DNA from: an uncultured Anaeroplasmataceae bacterium
GTDB taxonomy: Bacteria > Bacillota_I > Bacilli_A > Acholeplasmatales > Anaeroplasmataceae
DNA length: 64,000 nucleotides
Reading direction: 5' to 3'
Assembly: GCA_934229785.1 (NCBI GenBank)
Contig: CAKQEA010000004.1
Location: 1 to 64,000, forward strand
Shown: one piece after another, positions 45,122-55,152 of the stretch
Position numbering within the stretch: the stretch's first letter is position 1
Layout: each line of letters opens with the position of its first letter
The notes under the pieces: generated by a model
Database searches by the model: none
What the model was told of the DNA's origin: nothing
What the model saw: only the letters and a program-made list of their open reading frames with translations
Translations under genes and position numbers: made by a program

Positions 45122-45726
45122 TTTGTATCATCCTTACTTAAGATAACTATAACTCTACCATTATGAACAATCATTTCACCAACACCTATAGCTTCATTTG
45201 AAATGCATAATGGATCTAATATTTTTAAATTATAATTATTTAAAGGATATTTCATATTCTTTAAAGTTATTGACGTATTATTATCTAAAGAAAAAATAGA
45301 AACAAACTTATAATCACCTTTAAATATAGACCTTTTATTTTCGATATATATTAAAGAATTATCATCTTTAAGATATATTTTTTTATCACTTTTAACTAAC
45401 TCTATAATATTTGAAAACAAATGTTCAATTCTTTTACCACCAATAGCACCTAAAATTAAAATTTCATCATAATTTTTAGCATACTCTAATGCTTCCTTAG
45501 TATCTGTCTCATCCTTAATTGGATTCAATTTAATTGTTTTTGTAGTTTTTGTTATTTTTTCATAAACCTTATTATCAACCGAATCAAAATCACCGATAGT
45601 AATATCCATAGGTATAGAATTATCTAAACAAAATTTTGCTCCCTTATCAACACCTATAACATAGCTATCCTTAAAATCTGATTCATTATATGTATAGTTT
45701 ATTCCTATTACAATAGTTGCCCTCAT
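45118..45726 (-). CDS. thiN: Thiamine pyrophosphokinase
   Basis: Converts thiamine to thiamine diphosphate. The 202-residue protein has the VIGVDKGAKFCLDN and ITIGDFDSVD motifs, the KDETDTKEALEYA block and LGAIGGKRIEHLFSNI. The length is normal. The gene falls between a thioredoxin-like gene and a MATE transporter gene. Confidence 0.92.
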   Translation of the reverse strand: MRATIVIGINYTYNESDFKDSYVIGVDKGAKFCLDNSIPMDITIGDFDSVDNKVYEKITKTTKTIKLNPIKDETDTKEALEYAKNYDEILILGAIGGKRIEHLFSNIIELVKSDKKIYLKDDNSLIYIENKRSIFKGDYKFVSIFSLDNNTSITLKNMKYPLNNYNLKILDPLCISNEAIGVGEMIVHNGRVIVILSKDDTK

Positions 45727-45734
45727 TTTAAATA

Positions 45735-46040
45735 CTAGCTTACATATTTTTTAACCCATTTGCTTAGTGTATATTGATCCTTATAGCCATCTATTCTTGA
45801 AATTACATCGCCATTATTAAAAATAATAAATGTTGGGATTTTATTTATTTTATATAATTCCTTAAATTTTGGATATTTTGAGGTATTTAATCTCAAAATT
45901 AAAAGCTTAGGATTTTCTTGTTCTATCCTCTTAATTGCGTCTAAATGAACATTACAATTAGATGCCCAAGATGCATAGAAATACACCAATGAATTAGGAT
46001 TAATTATACCACCATTATACTCATTAATCAGAAAAATCAC
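45735..46040 (-). CDS. Thioredoxin-like protein lacking the first active-site Cys
   Basis: A 101-residue protein with the thioredoxin fold: SLVYFYASWASNCNVHLDAIKRI, then a cis-Pro site in KINKIPTFIIFNNG and a final G-Y-K-D. The active site reads W25-A-S-N-C29, so the nucleophilic first Cys of WCGPC is replaced by Ala and only C29 remains. It cannot act as a normal disulfide reductase; a chaperone or monothiol role is possible. It lies five bases before thiN and four bases after mutS2 in the same operon. Confidence 0.8.
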   Translation of the reverse strand: MIFLINEYNGGIINPNSLVYFYASWASNCNVHLDAIKRIEQENPKLLILRLNTSKYPKFKELYKINKIPTFIIFNNGDVISRIDGYKDQYTLSKWVKKYVS

Positions 46041-46044
46041 CTTT

Positions 46045-48363
46045 CTATTTTAAGTATACGACAGTAACACCGTTTAAGCCTTCTCCTTCTTTTCCATAAC
46101 GATAGCTTTTAACGTATGGGCACTTTTTTAAATATTCCCATACAGCCTTTCTTACTGCTCCTGTACCGAAGCCATGAACAATGGTAACTGATTCTAAATT
46201 ACCTAAAATTGCTTGATCTAAATATTGATCCATTAGATAATCAACTTCTTCATATCTCTTTCCTCTTAAATCCAATGACAATTGAGCATGGGATGCCGGA
46301 TTATAGCCAGATAGTTTTGTTTCCTTTTTAGGCTTAGCCTGAGGCTTAGCTGATAATCTTAATTCTGACTTATCAAAATCCATAGCAAATTGACCAATAT
46401 TTACTGTATATCTACCCTTTTTAATTTTTGAAATTGTTCCATATTTTTCATATGATTTAACAAAAACAAAGTCACCTACATGAAGCTCATCTTGAAAAAT
46501 ATCCTCATCATTTGTATCAACATCAAGATTTCTTACCTTATGCTTCAACTCAGCCATTTGATGCTCTTTAAAGTTTTCACTACTCATATTTTTAATTTCA
46601 GTAATTAAATCAAGAGCCTCTTCTTTAGCCTTTGAAACAACATTTTTAGCTTCAACTTTAGCTTCCTTTATTATTTTATCAGTATCTTTTCGTAAGTTTT
46701 CCTTTTCATGCTCTAAAGACTTAACCATTTCGTCGTACTGATTTATCTTATGCATAAGCTCTTCTTCTTTATTCCTTAAATTAGTCATTTCACTTTCTAA
46801 ATTACTCATAAGTAAAGATGAATTGCTCATATTAGAATTTAATTGATTTTTAGCACTTTGAATTATTTTTTCATTTAATCCTAGCCTTGAAACAATTTCA
46901 ATAGCATTACTTTTACCAGGAACGCCTAGTAATAATCTATATGTTGGAAGCAATGTAGTTGTATTAAATTCAACAGATGCATTACATACTCTTTGACTAT
47001 TATAAGCATAATTTTTAAGTTCACTATAGTGAGTCGTACAAATAACCTTAGCTCCACTATTATGTAAATATTCAATAATCGCAATCGCTAAAGAGCTACC
47101 CTCCTTAGGATCTGTTCCACTTCCAAGCTCATCAACTAAAACAAGAGATTGAAATGTTATTTGATTAATAATATTTACAATCTTAGTCATATGAGATGAA
47201 AATGTTGAAAGTGATTGTTCAATTGATTGTTCATCGCCAATATCAACAAAAACATTATCAAAATAGCCAAAGACAGATTCACTATCAGCAGGAACAAACA
47301 TACCGCTATAAACCATCATATGAAGTAAACCAACAGTCTTTAACGCAACTGTTTTACCTCCTGTATTTGGACCTGTAATAATAATAACATCATTTTTCTT
47401 TCCTAAATCAATATCAATTGGAACTACCTTATCCTTATCAATTAGTGGATGTTTAGCCTTCTTAATGGCAAAGCATTGGCTATTTTCAATTTTAATTTCA
47501 TTATAATCAAGTTCTTTTGCCATTAAGGCCTTTGCATAAATTATATCTAGTGAGGTTAAAGCCTCTAAATTTTTAAGTAAGGAGTCTGCATCACTTGCAA
47601 CAAGTAAGCTTAAATTTTTTAAAATTGTAAGTATTTCCTTTTTTTCATTTGCCTGATATGACTCAATTTGATTTGATGTTTCAAGACAAGTAAGAGGTTC
47701 AATATAGCAAGTAGTATTAGAGGATGAAATATCATGGACAACACCCTTGAACGTATTCTTATATTCAATCTTAACAGGTAGGCACATTCTACCATCACGA
47801 ATAACAATCAGACTCTCAGTTAACATAGATGCCTGAGTAACCAACAGCTCATTTAATTTGCTTCTTAATCTATTTTCAAGTGAAGCAATGCTCCTTCTAA
47901 TAACAAATAATTCTCTTGATGCATTATCTGAGACCTTACCATCAGGAGTAATAGCTAATGTAATATTTGTTTTTAACGCCTGAGGAATTTCAATCTCATC
48001 AATAAATTCCTTTAAATGATCTAAGCAAGTATTAGTGTTTAAAACCAATTTAAAATATTTCAAAACATTATTAGAACAATCAAGAAGTCCTACAACATTT
48101 AAAAGCTCACTTTCATTTAAAATTCCACCAATTCTACTTCTTTCAAGTGCTTCCTTAATTTCAAATAACCCACCAAGTGGAATATCATCAAGCTTAACAA
48201 TTGCTTGATATGCCTCACTTGTTTGAAAAAGAGATTTTTGGATTTCATCAAAATCGTCATAGGGAATCATTCCCATTATTTTATTTTTTGCATAATTTGT
48301 TTTTGCATAGGTACCTAATTTACTTAAAATCTTTTGGTACTCTAAAGTTTTAATATCATACAT
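46045..48363 (-). CDS. mutS2: Endonuclease MutS2
   Basis: MutS-family ATPase that acts against recombination and, in Bacillus, in rescue of collided ribosomes. The 772-residue protein has Walker A GPNTGGKTVALKTVG, signature EQSLSTFSSHM, Walker B LVLVDELGSGTDP, a long coiled coil (about residues 515-600) and a C-terminal Smr domain with LDLRGKRYEEVDYLMD and HGFGTGAVR. It is full length. It heads the mutS2-trx-thiN-MATE-truB-ribF run. Confidence 0.95.
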   Translation of the reverse strand: MYDIKTLEYQKILSKLGTYAKTNYAKNKIMGMIPYDDFDEIQKSLFQTSEAYQAIVKLDDIPLGGLFEIKEALERSRIGGILNESELLNVVGLLDCSNNVLKYFKLVLNTNTCLDHLKEFIDEIEIPQALKTNITLAITPDGKVSDNASRELFVIRRSIASLENRLRSKLNELLVTQASMLTESLIVIRDGRMCLPVKIEYKNTFKGVVHDISSSNTTCYIEPLTCLETSNQIESYQANEKKEILTILKNLSLLVASDADSLLKNLEALTSLDIIYAKALMAKELDYNEIKIENSQCFAIKKAKHPLIDKDKVVPIDIDLGKKNDVIIITGPNTGGKTVALKTVGLLHMMVYSGMFVPADSESVFGYFDNVFVDIGDEQSIEQSLSTFSSHMTKIVNIINQITFQSLVLVDELGSGTDPKEGSSLAIAIIEYLHNSGAKVICTTHYSELKNYAYNSQRVCNASVEFNTTTLLPTYRLLLGVPGKSNAIEIVSRLGLNEKIIQSAKNQLNSNMSNSSLLMSNLESEMTNLRNKEEELMHKINQYDEMVKSLEHEKENLRKDTDKIIKEAKVEAKNVVSKAKEEALDLITEIKNMSSENFKEHQMAELKHKVRNLDVDTNDEDIFQDELHVGDFVFVKSYEKYGTISKIKKGRYTVNIGQFAMDFDKSELRLSAKPQAKPKKETKLSGYNPASHAQLSLDLRGKRYEEVDYLMDQYLDQAILGNLESVTIVHGFGTGAVRKAVWEYLKKCPYVKSYRYGKEGEGLNGVTVVYLK

Positions 48364-48417
48364 AACTTCTCCTAATATTTAATCTTAAAATTTAAACTTT
48401 AAGAAAAATAAATTAAA

Positions 48418-48445
48418 AAACGAAAAAATATAGCAAGCTATATTT
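48418..48445 (-). terminator. Terminator before mutS2
   Basis: Stem AAATATAGC / GCTATATTT (48426-48445) with a U run on the minus strand, directly after the stop of the upstream gene. Confidence 0.8.
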
Positions 48446-48987
48446 TAACATTTAATTAAATCTTTGTTTTCTTTAAGTGCAATATATGGAATAATATTAC
48501 ATCCATAAACATCAGTATCAGGGTGAATAAAAATCATTTCACATTCATTAATATATTTTAATAATGATCTTGCATTTGGATAAATAATGTAAAGCTTCTT
48601 AATATTTTTATGTCCTTCAACCTCAAGACGCATTAAGCCTTCAACATTTTGGACAAAACGCATTGATTCATCATTAAATGATTTTCTTAATTGCCATTTA
48701 ACTGAATTATTAACACAAATTTCTTGATTACCAGAATTTGGTATTACCTTTATGTAATATTCATAATTTGGTGTTTCAAATAAATAATCATACTCTAAAT
48801 TAGTTTTTCTTTCAAATTTATAGCCATCATTATTTTGGGGAATAATTGAATTAAAAAGCTTTTCTATATCTTCATACATTTTTTTTACACTATTTTTTTT
48901 ACTAATATTAATTGAAACAATAACAATTGATGCAATAATAATTATAAAAACAATACCTAAAATTAGAAAGTTAACATACTGATTCAT
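48445..48987 (-). CDS. Membrane-anchored protein, unknown
   Basis: A 180-residue protein with one N-terminal membrane helix (about residues 7-28) and a soluble domain with KFERKTNLEYDYLFETPNYEYYIKVIPNSGNQEI. The pattern of a nuclease-like or NERD-type fold is possible, but I see no catalytic set. It follows a 68-residue membrane protein by one base. Expression is likely shared with plsC and folA upstream. Confidence 0.6.
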   Translation of the reverse strand: MNQYVNFLILGIVFIIIIASIVIVSINISKKNSVKKMYEDIEKLFNSIIPQNNDGYKFERKTNLEYDYLFETPNYEYYIKVIPNSGNQEICVNNSVKWQLRKSFNDESMRFVQNVEGLMRLEVEGHKNIKKLYIIYPNARSLLKYINECEMIFIHPDTDVYGCNIIPYIALKENKDLIKC

Positions 48988-48988
48988 T

Positions 48989-49195
48989 TTATTTTCTCCT
49001 TTTAATGAAGTAAATTACAAAATAAATTCCAATAATAACATATAAAATAATACCAACAATTAAAATAATTAAAGAAATGAACAACCAAATTTCATTCAGG
49101 GTAACAGCTGAAATAAGTAAAAGTGCTGCACCGGTGAAAACACAAACAAAGGCAATTAAAACTAGAAAAATAATAAGGCCCTTATTCTTCAGCAT
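48989..49195 (-). CDS. Small two-helix membrane protein
   Basis: A 68-residue protein with two membrane helices and a basic tail (FIKRRK). It overlaps the plsC-like gene by 14 bases and ends one base before the next gene. No family recognised; the tight packing supports it as real. Confidence 0.6.
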   Translation of the reverse strand: MLKNKGLIIFLVLIAFVCVFTGAALLLISAVTLNEIWLFISLIILIVGIILYVIIGIYFVIYFIKRRK

Positions 49196-49979
49196 GCTTT
49201 ATTCCTTCATTAATAATATTTTCAACCATTAAACCAATTTGCGTTGTATTCATTTTCTCATATTCACTAGGTAAAATTGGCTTATAAAACTTAACTTGAA
49301 CATGAACAGTTTGTAATAATTTTTTAGTTTTAATTTTTGAGCTTCCGATAATACTACAAGGCAAAATTGGCGCATTAGCCTTAGTCGCAAGCTTATAAGC
49401 CCCAGCACGTAAATTAACCATTTCATCGGTATCTCTTGATTTGATTCCACCCTCTGGGAATATTATAATAGGTAAACCATTTTTAACAATTTTAATGCCT
49501 TTGACAATTGTTTTAGCAGCCTCTCTATCATTATCACGGTCAATTGGTAAGGCACCAAAGGTTTCAAAAATCTTTTTCATCCAAAAGTTCTTTACCAAAG
49601 TGCTTTTACCAATTACAGTAACCTTCCTATTCATTCCTAAATAAATAAAAATAGGATCCATATTTGATTTATGATTAGCATAAACAACATAAGTTGAATT
49701 TGGAATATTTTCAGTTCCCTCAAAGCTATATTTTACATGATATAAAATACAAAATGTTTTAACACCCTGTCTTAACACAAAATGCTTAAATGAAGAATCT
49801 GGCTTTGTTTTTGATCCGATTAAAAGGAATAGCACACAAAAAACTACAATAATTAATGAAGTTAGTAAAATACCTAAAAATACCCATAAAAACAAAAACC
49901 AAAGTGATAAATTAGTTAAAAAGTAAAATAGCAAGGTAAAGCCCAAGCTAAATAATACATACAAAATAATAAAAAACAT
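49182..49979 (-). CDS. plsC: 1-acyl-glycerol-3-phosphate acyltransferase (PlsC-like)
   Basis: Membrane-associated acyltransferase that makes phosphatidic acid, the step after PlsY. From the Met at 49979 it is 265 residues. The N-terminal helices are followed by the HX4D motif ANHKSNMDP, the IDRDNDREA block and FPEGG. A frame opens at 49997, but AAAGGAAG lies before the Met at 49979. It starts four bases after folA. Confidence 0.9.
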   Translation of the reverse strand: MFFIILYVLFSLGFTLLFYFLTNLSLWFLFLWVFLGILLTSLIIVVFCVLFLLIGSKTKPDSSFKHFVLRQGVKTFCILYHVKYSFEGTENIPNSTYVVYANHKSNMDPIFIYLGMNRKVTVIGKSTLVKNFWMKKIFETFGALPIDRDNDREAAKTIVKGIKIVKNGLPIIIFPEGGIKSRDTDEMVNLRAGAYKLATKANAPILPCSIIGSSKIKTKKLLQTVHVQVKFYKPILPSEYEKMNTTQIGLMVENIINEGIKHAEE

Positions 49980-49983
49980 CTTA

Positions 49984-50454
49984 TTACTTCCTTTCAAAGC
50001 AAGTATAACGTACTGCCTGTGTTTTTTCTTCCCAAATTAAATTATATTTAGAAAAATCAATCGAAGGAAAATACTTATCTCCCTCATGACTTCCTTGAAT
50101 ATAAGAGATATACAATCTATCAGCATAATTTAAAGATAACTTATAAATTGTCGCACCACCTACAACCCAAAGCTCATCATTATAATTACTTAAAAAATCA
50201 TCAATATCATAAACCATCGTCGCATCAGGAAGTGATAGTGACTTATCTATTGTTGCAACAAAAATCTTACCATAGGGTAATGGCTTTGTTTTATAATAAC
50301 CTTTTAATGAAAAATATGTTGCATCTCCCATTAAAACAGTTTTACCCTTTGTTTTGGATTTATAATATAATAAATCCTCCTTACAATGCCAAGGAATTTT
50401 ATCGCCACAGCCAATTAAATTATTTTCATCCATTGCCCAAATTAAATTAATCAT
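49984..50454 (-). CDS. folA: Dihydrofolate reductase
   Basis: Reduces dihydrofolate to tetrahydrofolate. The 156-residue protein has the family start INLIWAMDENNLIGCGDKIPWHCKED (Asp replaced region W-H-C-K-E-D keeps the acid), the VLMGDATYFS loop and ELWVVGGATIYKL. Trimethoprim-site changes cannot be judged. It follows thyA by one base, the standard pairing. Confidence 0.93.
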   Translation of the reverse strand: MINLIWAMDENNLIGCGDKIPWHCKEDLLYYKSKTKGKTVLMGDATYFSLKGYYKTKPLPYGKIFVATIDKSLSLPDATMVYDIDDFLSNYNDELWVVGGATIYKLSLNYADRLYISYIQGSHEGDKYFPSIDFSKYNLIWEEKTQAVRYTCFERK

Positions 50455-50455
50455 A

Positions 50456-51322
50456 TTATACAGCTACCTTTCCTTTAATACCTTTATATGGGTCATATCC
50501 CTCTAAAGTAAAATCCTCATATTTAAAATCATAAATTGACTTAACGTTAGGATTAATCTTCATTATTGGTAGCTTACGTGGTGTTCTAGTTAATTGCTTA
50601 TGAATTTGTTCTAAATGATTAGAATAAATATGAGCATCACCAATAGTATGTACAAAGGTGCCACATTCTAAATTACAAACCTGAGCAATCATCATTGTAA
50701 ATAAGGCATAGCTAGCAATATTAAATGGCACACCTAAAAACACATCCGCACTACGCTGATATAATTGACATGAAAGCTTACCATCATTAACATAAAATTG
50801 CATGAAGCAATGACATGGCGGTAATGCCATATCCTTAATTTCAGATGGATTCCAAGCAGAAATAATCAATCTTCTACTATTTGGATTAGTTTTAATTTGA
50901 TTAATTAAATCCTCTAATTGATCAACGCCATTGAAATTACGCCATTGTTTACCATAAACAGGTCCCAAATTTCCCCATTTTTTTGCAAATTCATCACTTT
51001 CTTTTATTTTTAAGGCAAACTCATCAATGGTTTCACCCTGATATTCATTTGACTTAGAATAAGCCTCAAATGGCCAATCATTCCAAATTCTTACATCATT
51101 ATCAACTAAATATTTAATGTTAGTATCACCAGAAATAAACCATAACAATTCATGAATTATACTTTTTAAATGTACTCTTTTAGTTGTAAGTAAAGGAAAG
51201 CCCTCACTTAAATCAAAGCGCATTTGATAACCAAAATAAGAAATAGTACCTGTACCTGTTCTATCGCCCTTAAAAGAACCATGTTCTAATATAGTTCTAC
51301 ATAAATCTAAATATTGTTTCAT
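50456..51322 (-). CDS. thyA: Thymidylate synthase
   Basis: Makes dTMP from dUMP using methylene-tetrahydrofolate. The 288-residue protein has [19 protein letters not shown], the catalytic Cys in [11 protein letters not shown], and [21 protein letters not shown] frame opens at 51331, but the ATG at 51322 fits a weak AGGGTG site. With comEB (dUMP source) and folA it completes local dTMP supply. Confidence 0.95.
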   Translation of the reverse strand: MKQYLDLCRTILEHGSFKGDRTGTGTISYFGYQMRFDLSEGFPLLTTKRVHLKSIIHELLWFISGDTNIKYLVDNDVRIWNDWPFEAYSKSNEYQGETIDEFALKIKESDEFAKKWGNLGPVYGKQWRNFNGVDQLEDLINQIKTNPNSRRLIISAWNPSEIKDMALPPCHCFMQFYVNDGKLSCQLYQRSADVFLGVPFNIASYALFTMMIAQVCNLECGTFVHTIGDAHIYSNHLEQIHKQLTRTPRKLPIMKINPNVKSIYDFKYEDFTLEGYDPYKGIKGKVAV

Positions 51323-51388
51323 AAAAATCACCCTAATAATAATTATAATATAAAACTCTCTAATTTCAAAGAAAAGAATTTTTTTAAA

Positions 51389-51415
51389 AGAAAAAAGAAG
51401 GCAGAACTAGCCTTC
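51389..51415 (-). terminator. ssb terminator
   Basis: Stem GAAGGC / GCCTTC (51397-51415), loop containing the TAG stop codon of ssb, followed by TTTTTTCTTTT. Confidence 0.85.
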
Positions 51416-51769
51416 AATTTCTGTATCATTTTTTTCTGTCCTCTGGGCTGGGGCATCTCCGAAAAACACAATTCGCTCACCAACTAAATCCGGAACTCTT
51501 ATTTTAGTTCCTCCTTCAAGAGTTACTTCTCTTTGACTAATTCTTCCCTTTACACCAACAAGTGCTCCTTTTTTGAAATGATCATTGGCAATATCAGCTA
51601 AGAATTCCCATAATGAAATATTAAAAAAATCTGTTGTATATTCGCCATTAATATTTTTAAATTCTCTGTTAACAGCTAATCTTAAATTTACAACTCGTTT
51701 CCCCTCTGAAACCTCTTGAACCTCAATATCATTACAGATTCTACCTATGAGCATAAAATAATTATACAT
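51407..51769 (-). CDS. ssb: Single-stranded DNA-binding protein, short
   Basis: A 120-residue SSB-type OB fold: NYFMLIGRICNDIEVQ, VNLRLAVNREF and TTDFFNISLWEFLAD. The C-terminus ends NDTEIEG and lacks the usual D-D-D-I-P-F tip for partner binding. It may therefore be a specialised second SSB; the main ssb normally lies between rpsF and rpsR. A longer frame opens at 51790, but AAAGGAGG precedes the Met at 51769. Confidence 0.85.
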   Translation of the reverse strand: MYNYFMLIGRICNDIEVQEVSEGKRVVNLRLAVNREFKNINGEYTTDFFNISLWEFLADIANDHFKKGALVGVKGRISQREVTLEGGTKIRVPDLVGERIVFFGDAPAQRTEKNDTEIEG

Positions 51770-51924
51770 CTTTATCCTCCTTTCAATCAATTTATATCAT
51801 TTTCAATTAATTAAAGGAAATTGCAAAAACTGCAAATACAATTGATAAAGAAGGCTTATAATTATAATTTTTATAAACTTTAAAAAAATAATATATTTTA
51901 TATTAGATTAATTAAAAAAATAAA
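51770..51924. other. Intergenic stretch, promoter region of ssb
   Basis: AT-rich, no gene seen. The part next to ssb holds its ribosome site; no promoter boxes stand out. Confidence 0.4.
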
Positions 51925-51946
51925 AAAAAGCCAAAATTTAAGGCTT
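51918..51946 (-). terminator. M16 peptidase pair terminator
   Basis: Stem AAGCC / GGCTT (51928-51946) with a run of eight U on the minus strand; it overlaps the stop codon. Confidence 0.75.
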
Positions 51947-53192
51947 ATTTTTTAGTTTTTACAATCAAATATGTCATTTTAGCATTATTAATTGCTTTAA
52001 TAGATGATTTAATAGAATCATAGTTTAAATTTAAGATATCATCTATCCCCTTATTATAATCAATATTTTCTAAAGCAAGCGACAATACATTTTCACCTAT
52101 CCCCTCAACACTATCTAATGCTAGAATACTTTTAGACTTTAAATGCTTAAAATATAAATCAACTAATTCTTCATCCATATCGTCACTTGTTAAATTTTTT
52201 AGCTTATTAATTATTTCAAGTGCTAACTTTTTAGGCTTTTTTGATGGTGCTGAAATAGTAATATATGATGATTCCTTATAGGTTACAACCTGAAAATCTA
52301 GATCATTATCAAATAAATGCTTTTTCTCAAGCTCCATGTAAAATTTTGAAGAGACTGATAAAACAGCTTCTAATACACCTAAGAGCTTCTCACATGATAT
52401 TGCATCAAGATTTGTAACCTCATCAATTCTTAGTAAAATATTTACCTCATCCTGCATTACATTTTCGTAAATAATAGCTGGTTTTAATACATCGCTTGAG
52501 GTAATTGTTTTTTCATATTCAATATTATTATTTGAAACAATAGCATTATCCATTTTTTTAAAAATATTTTCTAAAAAATCAACAAGTTCCTCTTCTTTAT
52601 AATCGCCTACAACACATAAAACAGTATTGTAAATTGTGTAATTTGCTTTATATGAAGCATATAAATCATCTGATGTAATTTTTAAAACATCACAAGTATA
52701 ACCAGTAATTGGATAAGAATAATAGTCGTTAGGGTAAAGCATACTCATACATTTTTGACTTATGCGATATCCAACATTATCAAAATACATATTAATTTCT
52801 GAATTAATAATCCCTTTTTCATTTTCAACTGACCAAGACGGAAAATAGGGATTAAAATACATATTTAAAAGTAGCTCTAAAGAATTATAGATGGAATCAT
52901 TATTCGTAAAATAATAAATTGTTTTATCAGAGGCTGTATAAGCATTAGCTTGAGAATTTAACTTCGTAAATGTTTGGAATGCATCGCTACCGTCAGGCAT
53001 CAAAAAAAGCTTATGCTCAATAAAGTGAGCAATACCATATGGTGATTTGTTTTTAATTCCGTTAATTATTGTTTCAATATTAGCTCCACCATACTTACAG
53101 CCAATACCACAATAGCTTTTAACGAATCCTTCTTTTTTTATAAATAAAAGCTTTAATCCATTTGATAAATATATTGTTTTAACATCATTCAT
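51945..53192 (-). CDS. ymfH: M16 zinc peptidase, YmfH-like (active partner)
   Basis: A 415-residue M16 (insulinase-family) peptidase. The inverted zinc motif HFIEH lies at residues 56-60 (His56, Glu59, His60), with the distal Glu about 75 residues further on (ENEKGIINSEINMY). It overlaps the upstream M16 gene by eight bases. The YmfF/YmfH pair in Firmicutes forms a processing-type peptidase whose substrate is unknown. Confidence 0.86.
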   Translation of the reverse strand: MNDVKTIYLSNGLKLLFIKKEGFVKSYCGIGCKYGGANIETIINGIKNKSPYGIAHFIEHKLFLMPDGSDAFQTFTKLNSQANAYTASDKTIYYFTNNDSIYNSLELLLNMYFNPYFPSWSVENEKGIINSEINMYFDNVGYRISQKCMSMLYPNDYYSYPITGYTCDVLKITSDDLYASYKANYTIYNTVLCVVGDYKEEELVDFLENIFKKMDNAIVSNNNIEYEKTITSSDVLKPAIIYENVMQDEVNILLRIDEVTNLDAISCEKLLGVLEAVLSVSSKFYMELEKKHLFDNDLDFQVVTYKESSYITISAPSKKPKKLALEIINKLKNLTSDDMDEELVDLYFKHLKSKSILALDSVEGIGENVLSLALENIDYNKGIDDILNLNYDSIKSSIKAINNAKMTYLIVKTKK

Positions 53193-54378
53193 CTAAATCA
53201 CCTCCATAAACATAAACAAGTGATTTTTTAACATGATAAGAAGCTACCTTTACATCATCTAGCTTAATTTTATTAATCAAATTAATTTCATCATATGATT
53301 TAACACCATCAACAAAGTAATTATCCATAAAATGATCAGTTATTCCACTTGATAAATAATCACTTCTTCCCTTCTTTTCAAAAATAAAGGCTTTTTTTAT
53401 TTCATCAAGATTAATGTTATCACAAACATTTAAAATACAATCATCTATTAAGCTAATTACCCTATTTAAATCATTTTTATTGATAATTGCCGATACAATT
53501 AAAATTCCTGAAGCACCTAGGTATGATGAACTAATTGAATAGCATAGGCTATTTTTTTCTCTTACAATTTTAAATAATAAAGAATCTGATGAACCACCTA
53601 ATGCATAATTAAAAAATGATAAAGGATAAAATAATTTATCTGTAGAAAAAATGCCTGTGTCATATATAATATTTAAATAACATTGATTTGTTTTTTTATT
53701 AACTTCTATATAACTTTTGTGATTAACTCTATTATTAAAAACATAATTTGTCTTTGGTGTAATTGTCAATGTGTGATTAATGGTTAAACCATCTACATCA
53801 CCAGCTGCATAATATATTTCTTCATCATTTAGTAGTGATAAATAGCATTTGAATAAATCAGCTTTTGTTATTTTCTTAAGTTCATCTATGCTACCATCAT
53901 TATTAAAATCACGAATTGTTCCCTTAAAGAACTCATGAATCGCTCCATTTAAGGCTAACTTTGAATCATTTTCCTCTAAATACAATAAATTAGAATAATA
54001 TATTTCAAATGACTTTCTAAACACCTCTTCATCAAATGAATCATTAACTATTAAAGGTTTAATGCATTCCTCTAAGGAATTTTCTAAAAATGCTAAATTA
54101 TAACTATCATCATTAATAAATTTAGGATCAACTGCTTCAAGAGTATAACTAAAAATACTATAACAAGCAATAGTCGAAACATTAACCTTAAAGCGCATAT
54201 CATATGCATTTGCTAAAAAACGATTAAACAAATCCTTATTAGGAAATTTACTACAAGATATACTTTGATAATAACAAAGTAAATTTCTAATTGTAGTTTC
54301 TTTAGGATTTATTTTTCTAATATAGCATTTTTTCAAAATTATTCTATGAAATTTTTTATTAATTATATTAACATTCAT
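53185..54378 (-). CDS. ymfF: M16 peptidase-like protein, YmfF-like (inactive partner)
   Basis: A 397-residue M16-fold protein with no HxxEH motif, so it is a non-catalytic partner. The C-terminal half has ALGGSSDSLLFKIVREKNSLCYSISSSY, the R/Y motif common in such subunits. It is directly upstream of the active subunit and overlaps it, as in other Firmicutes. The natural substrate is unknown. Confidence 0.85.
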   Translation of the reverse strand: MNVNIINKKFHRIILKKCYIRKINPKETTIRNLLCYYQSISCSKFPNKDLFNRFLANAYDMRFKVNVSTIACYSIFSYTLEAVDPKFINDDSYNLAFLENSLEECIKPLIVNDSFDEEVFRKSFEIYYSNLLYLEENDSKLALNGAIHEFFKGTIRDFNNDGSIDELKKITKADLFKCYLSLLNDEEIYYAAGDVDGLTINHTLTITPKTNYVFNNRVNHKSYIEVNKKTNQCYLNIIYDTGIFSTDKLFYPLSFFNYALGGSSDSLLFKIVREKNSLCYSISSSYLGASGILIVSAIINKNDLNRVISLIDDCILNVCDNINLDEIKKAFIFEKKGRSDYLSSGITDHFMDNYFVDGVKSYDEINLINKIKLDDVKVASYHVKKSLVYVYGGDLDE

Positions 54379-54390
54379 AAAAACCTACCT

Positions 54391-54417
54391 AAAAAATAAG
54401 GAAGACCTAAGTCTTCC
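54391..54417 (-). terminator. deoD terminator
   Basis: Stem GGAAGAC / GTCTTCC (54400-54417) with TTATTTTTT on the minus strand. Confidence 0.88.
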
Positions 54418-54432
54418 CTTTAATATTAAAAA

Positions 54433-55152
54433 TTATTTTGCAAGCTCTAAAGCAACCTTCATCATATTATGAAAATTCTTTTGACGCTCTTCACTTGAAG
54501 TAGCCTCATGAGTTATAAATGAATCGGAAATAGTTAATAAACATGCAGCCTTTTTGCCTAAAGCCTTCGCATTAGCAAATAAAGCAAATGATTCCATTTC
54601 TACACACTTACAACCATGCTTATCATGGCAAATATGCCATAAATCAGGATTATTTCCATAAAAAACATCAGATGAATGAATTGTTGCAGGCTTTAATTCA
54701 ATACCTAGTTTTTCTGAGGCCTTTAATAGCTTATTATTGATAGCTTTATTACTCTTCATTATCTTTCCACGCATACCAAAGGCAACCTTAGCATAATTAG
54801 ACTCTGAATAAGCATCAGTTACAAGAACAGTGTCATAAACCTTAAAGTTTTCATCATAAGAACCAGCTGAACCAATTCTTACAATTGTCTCAACACCATA
54901 AAAGCTAAATAATTCATATGAATAAATACCAATTGATGGCATACCCATACCAGACCCCATTACTGAAATTCTTTTTCCATTGTATTTTCCTGTATATCCT
55001 AAAACATTTCTAGTTGATGTAAAACAAATAACATCAGTTAAATAATTATCAGCAATATATTTTGCACGTAATGGATCACCTGGCATCAAAACAACCTTAG
55101 CAATAAGCTTTGGGTCACTACAATTAATATGAGGTGTAGGAATATTACTCAT
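54433..55152 (-). CDS. deoD: Purine nucleoside phosphorylase, DeoD type
   Basis: Splits purine nucleosides to base and (deoxy)ribose-1-phosphate. The 239-residue protein has [13 protein letters not shown], the phosphate-site VRIGSAGSY and the active-site block [13 protein letters not shown], with the catalytic Asp, is in LTISDSFIT. It overlaps deoC by eight bases; the two share a nucleoside-salvage role. Confidence 0.94.
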   Translation of the reverse strand: MSNIPTPHINCSDPKLIAKVVLMPGDPLRAKYIADNYLTDVICFTSTRNVLGYTGKYNGKRISVMGSGMGMPSIGIYSYELFSFYGVETIVRIGSAGSYDENFKVYDTVLVTDAYSESNYAKVAFGMRGKIMKSNKAINNKLLKASEKLGIELKPATIHSSDVFYGNNPDLWHICHDKHGCKCVEMESFALFANAKALGKKAACLLTISDSFITHEATSSEERQKNFHNMMKVALELAK

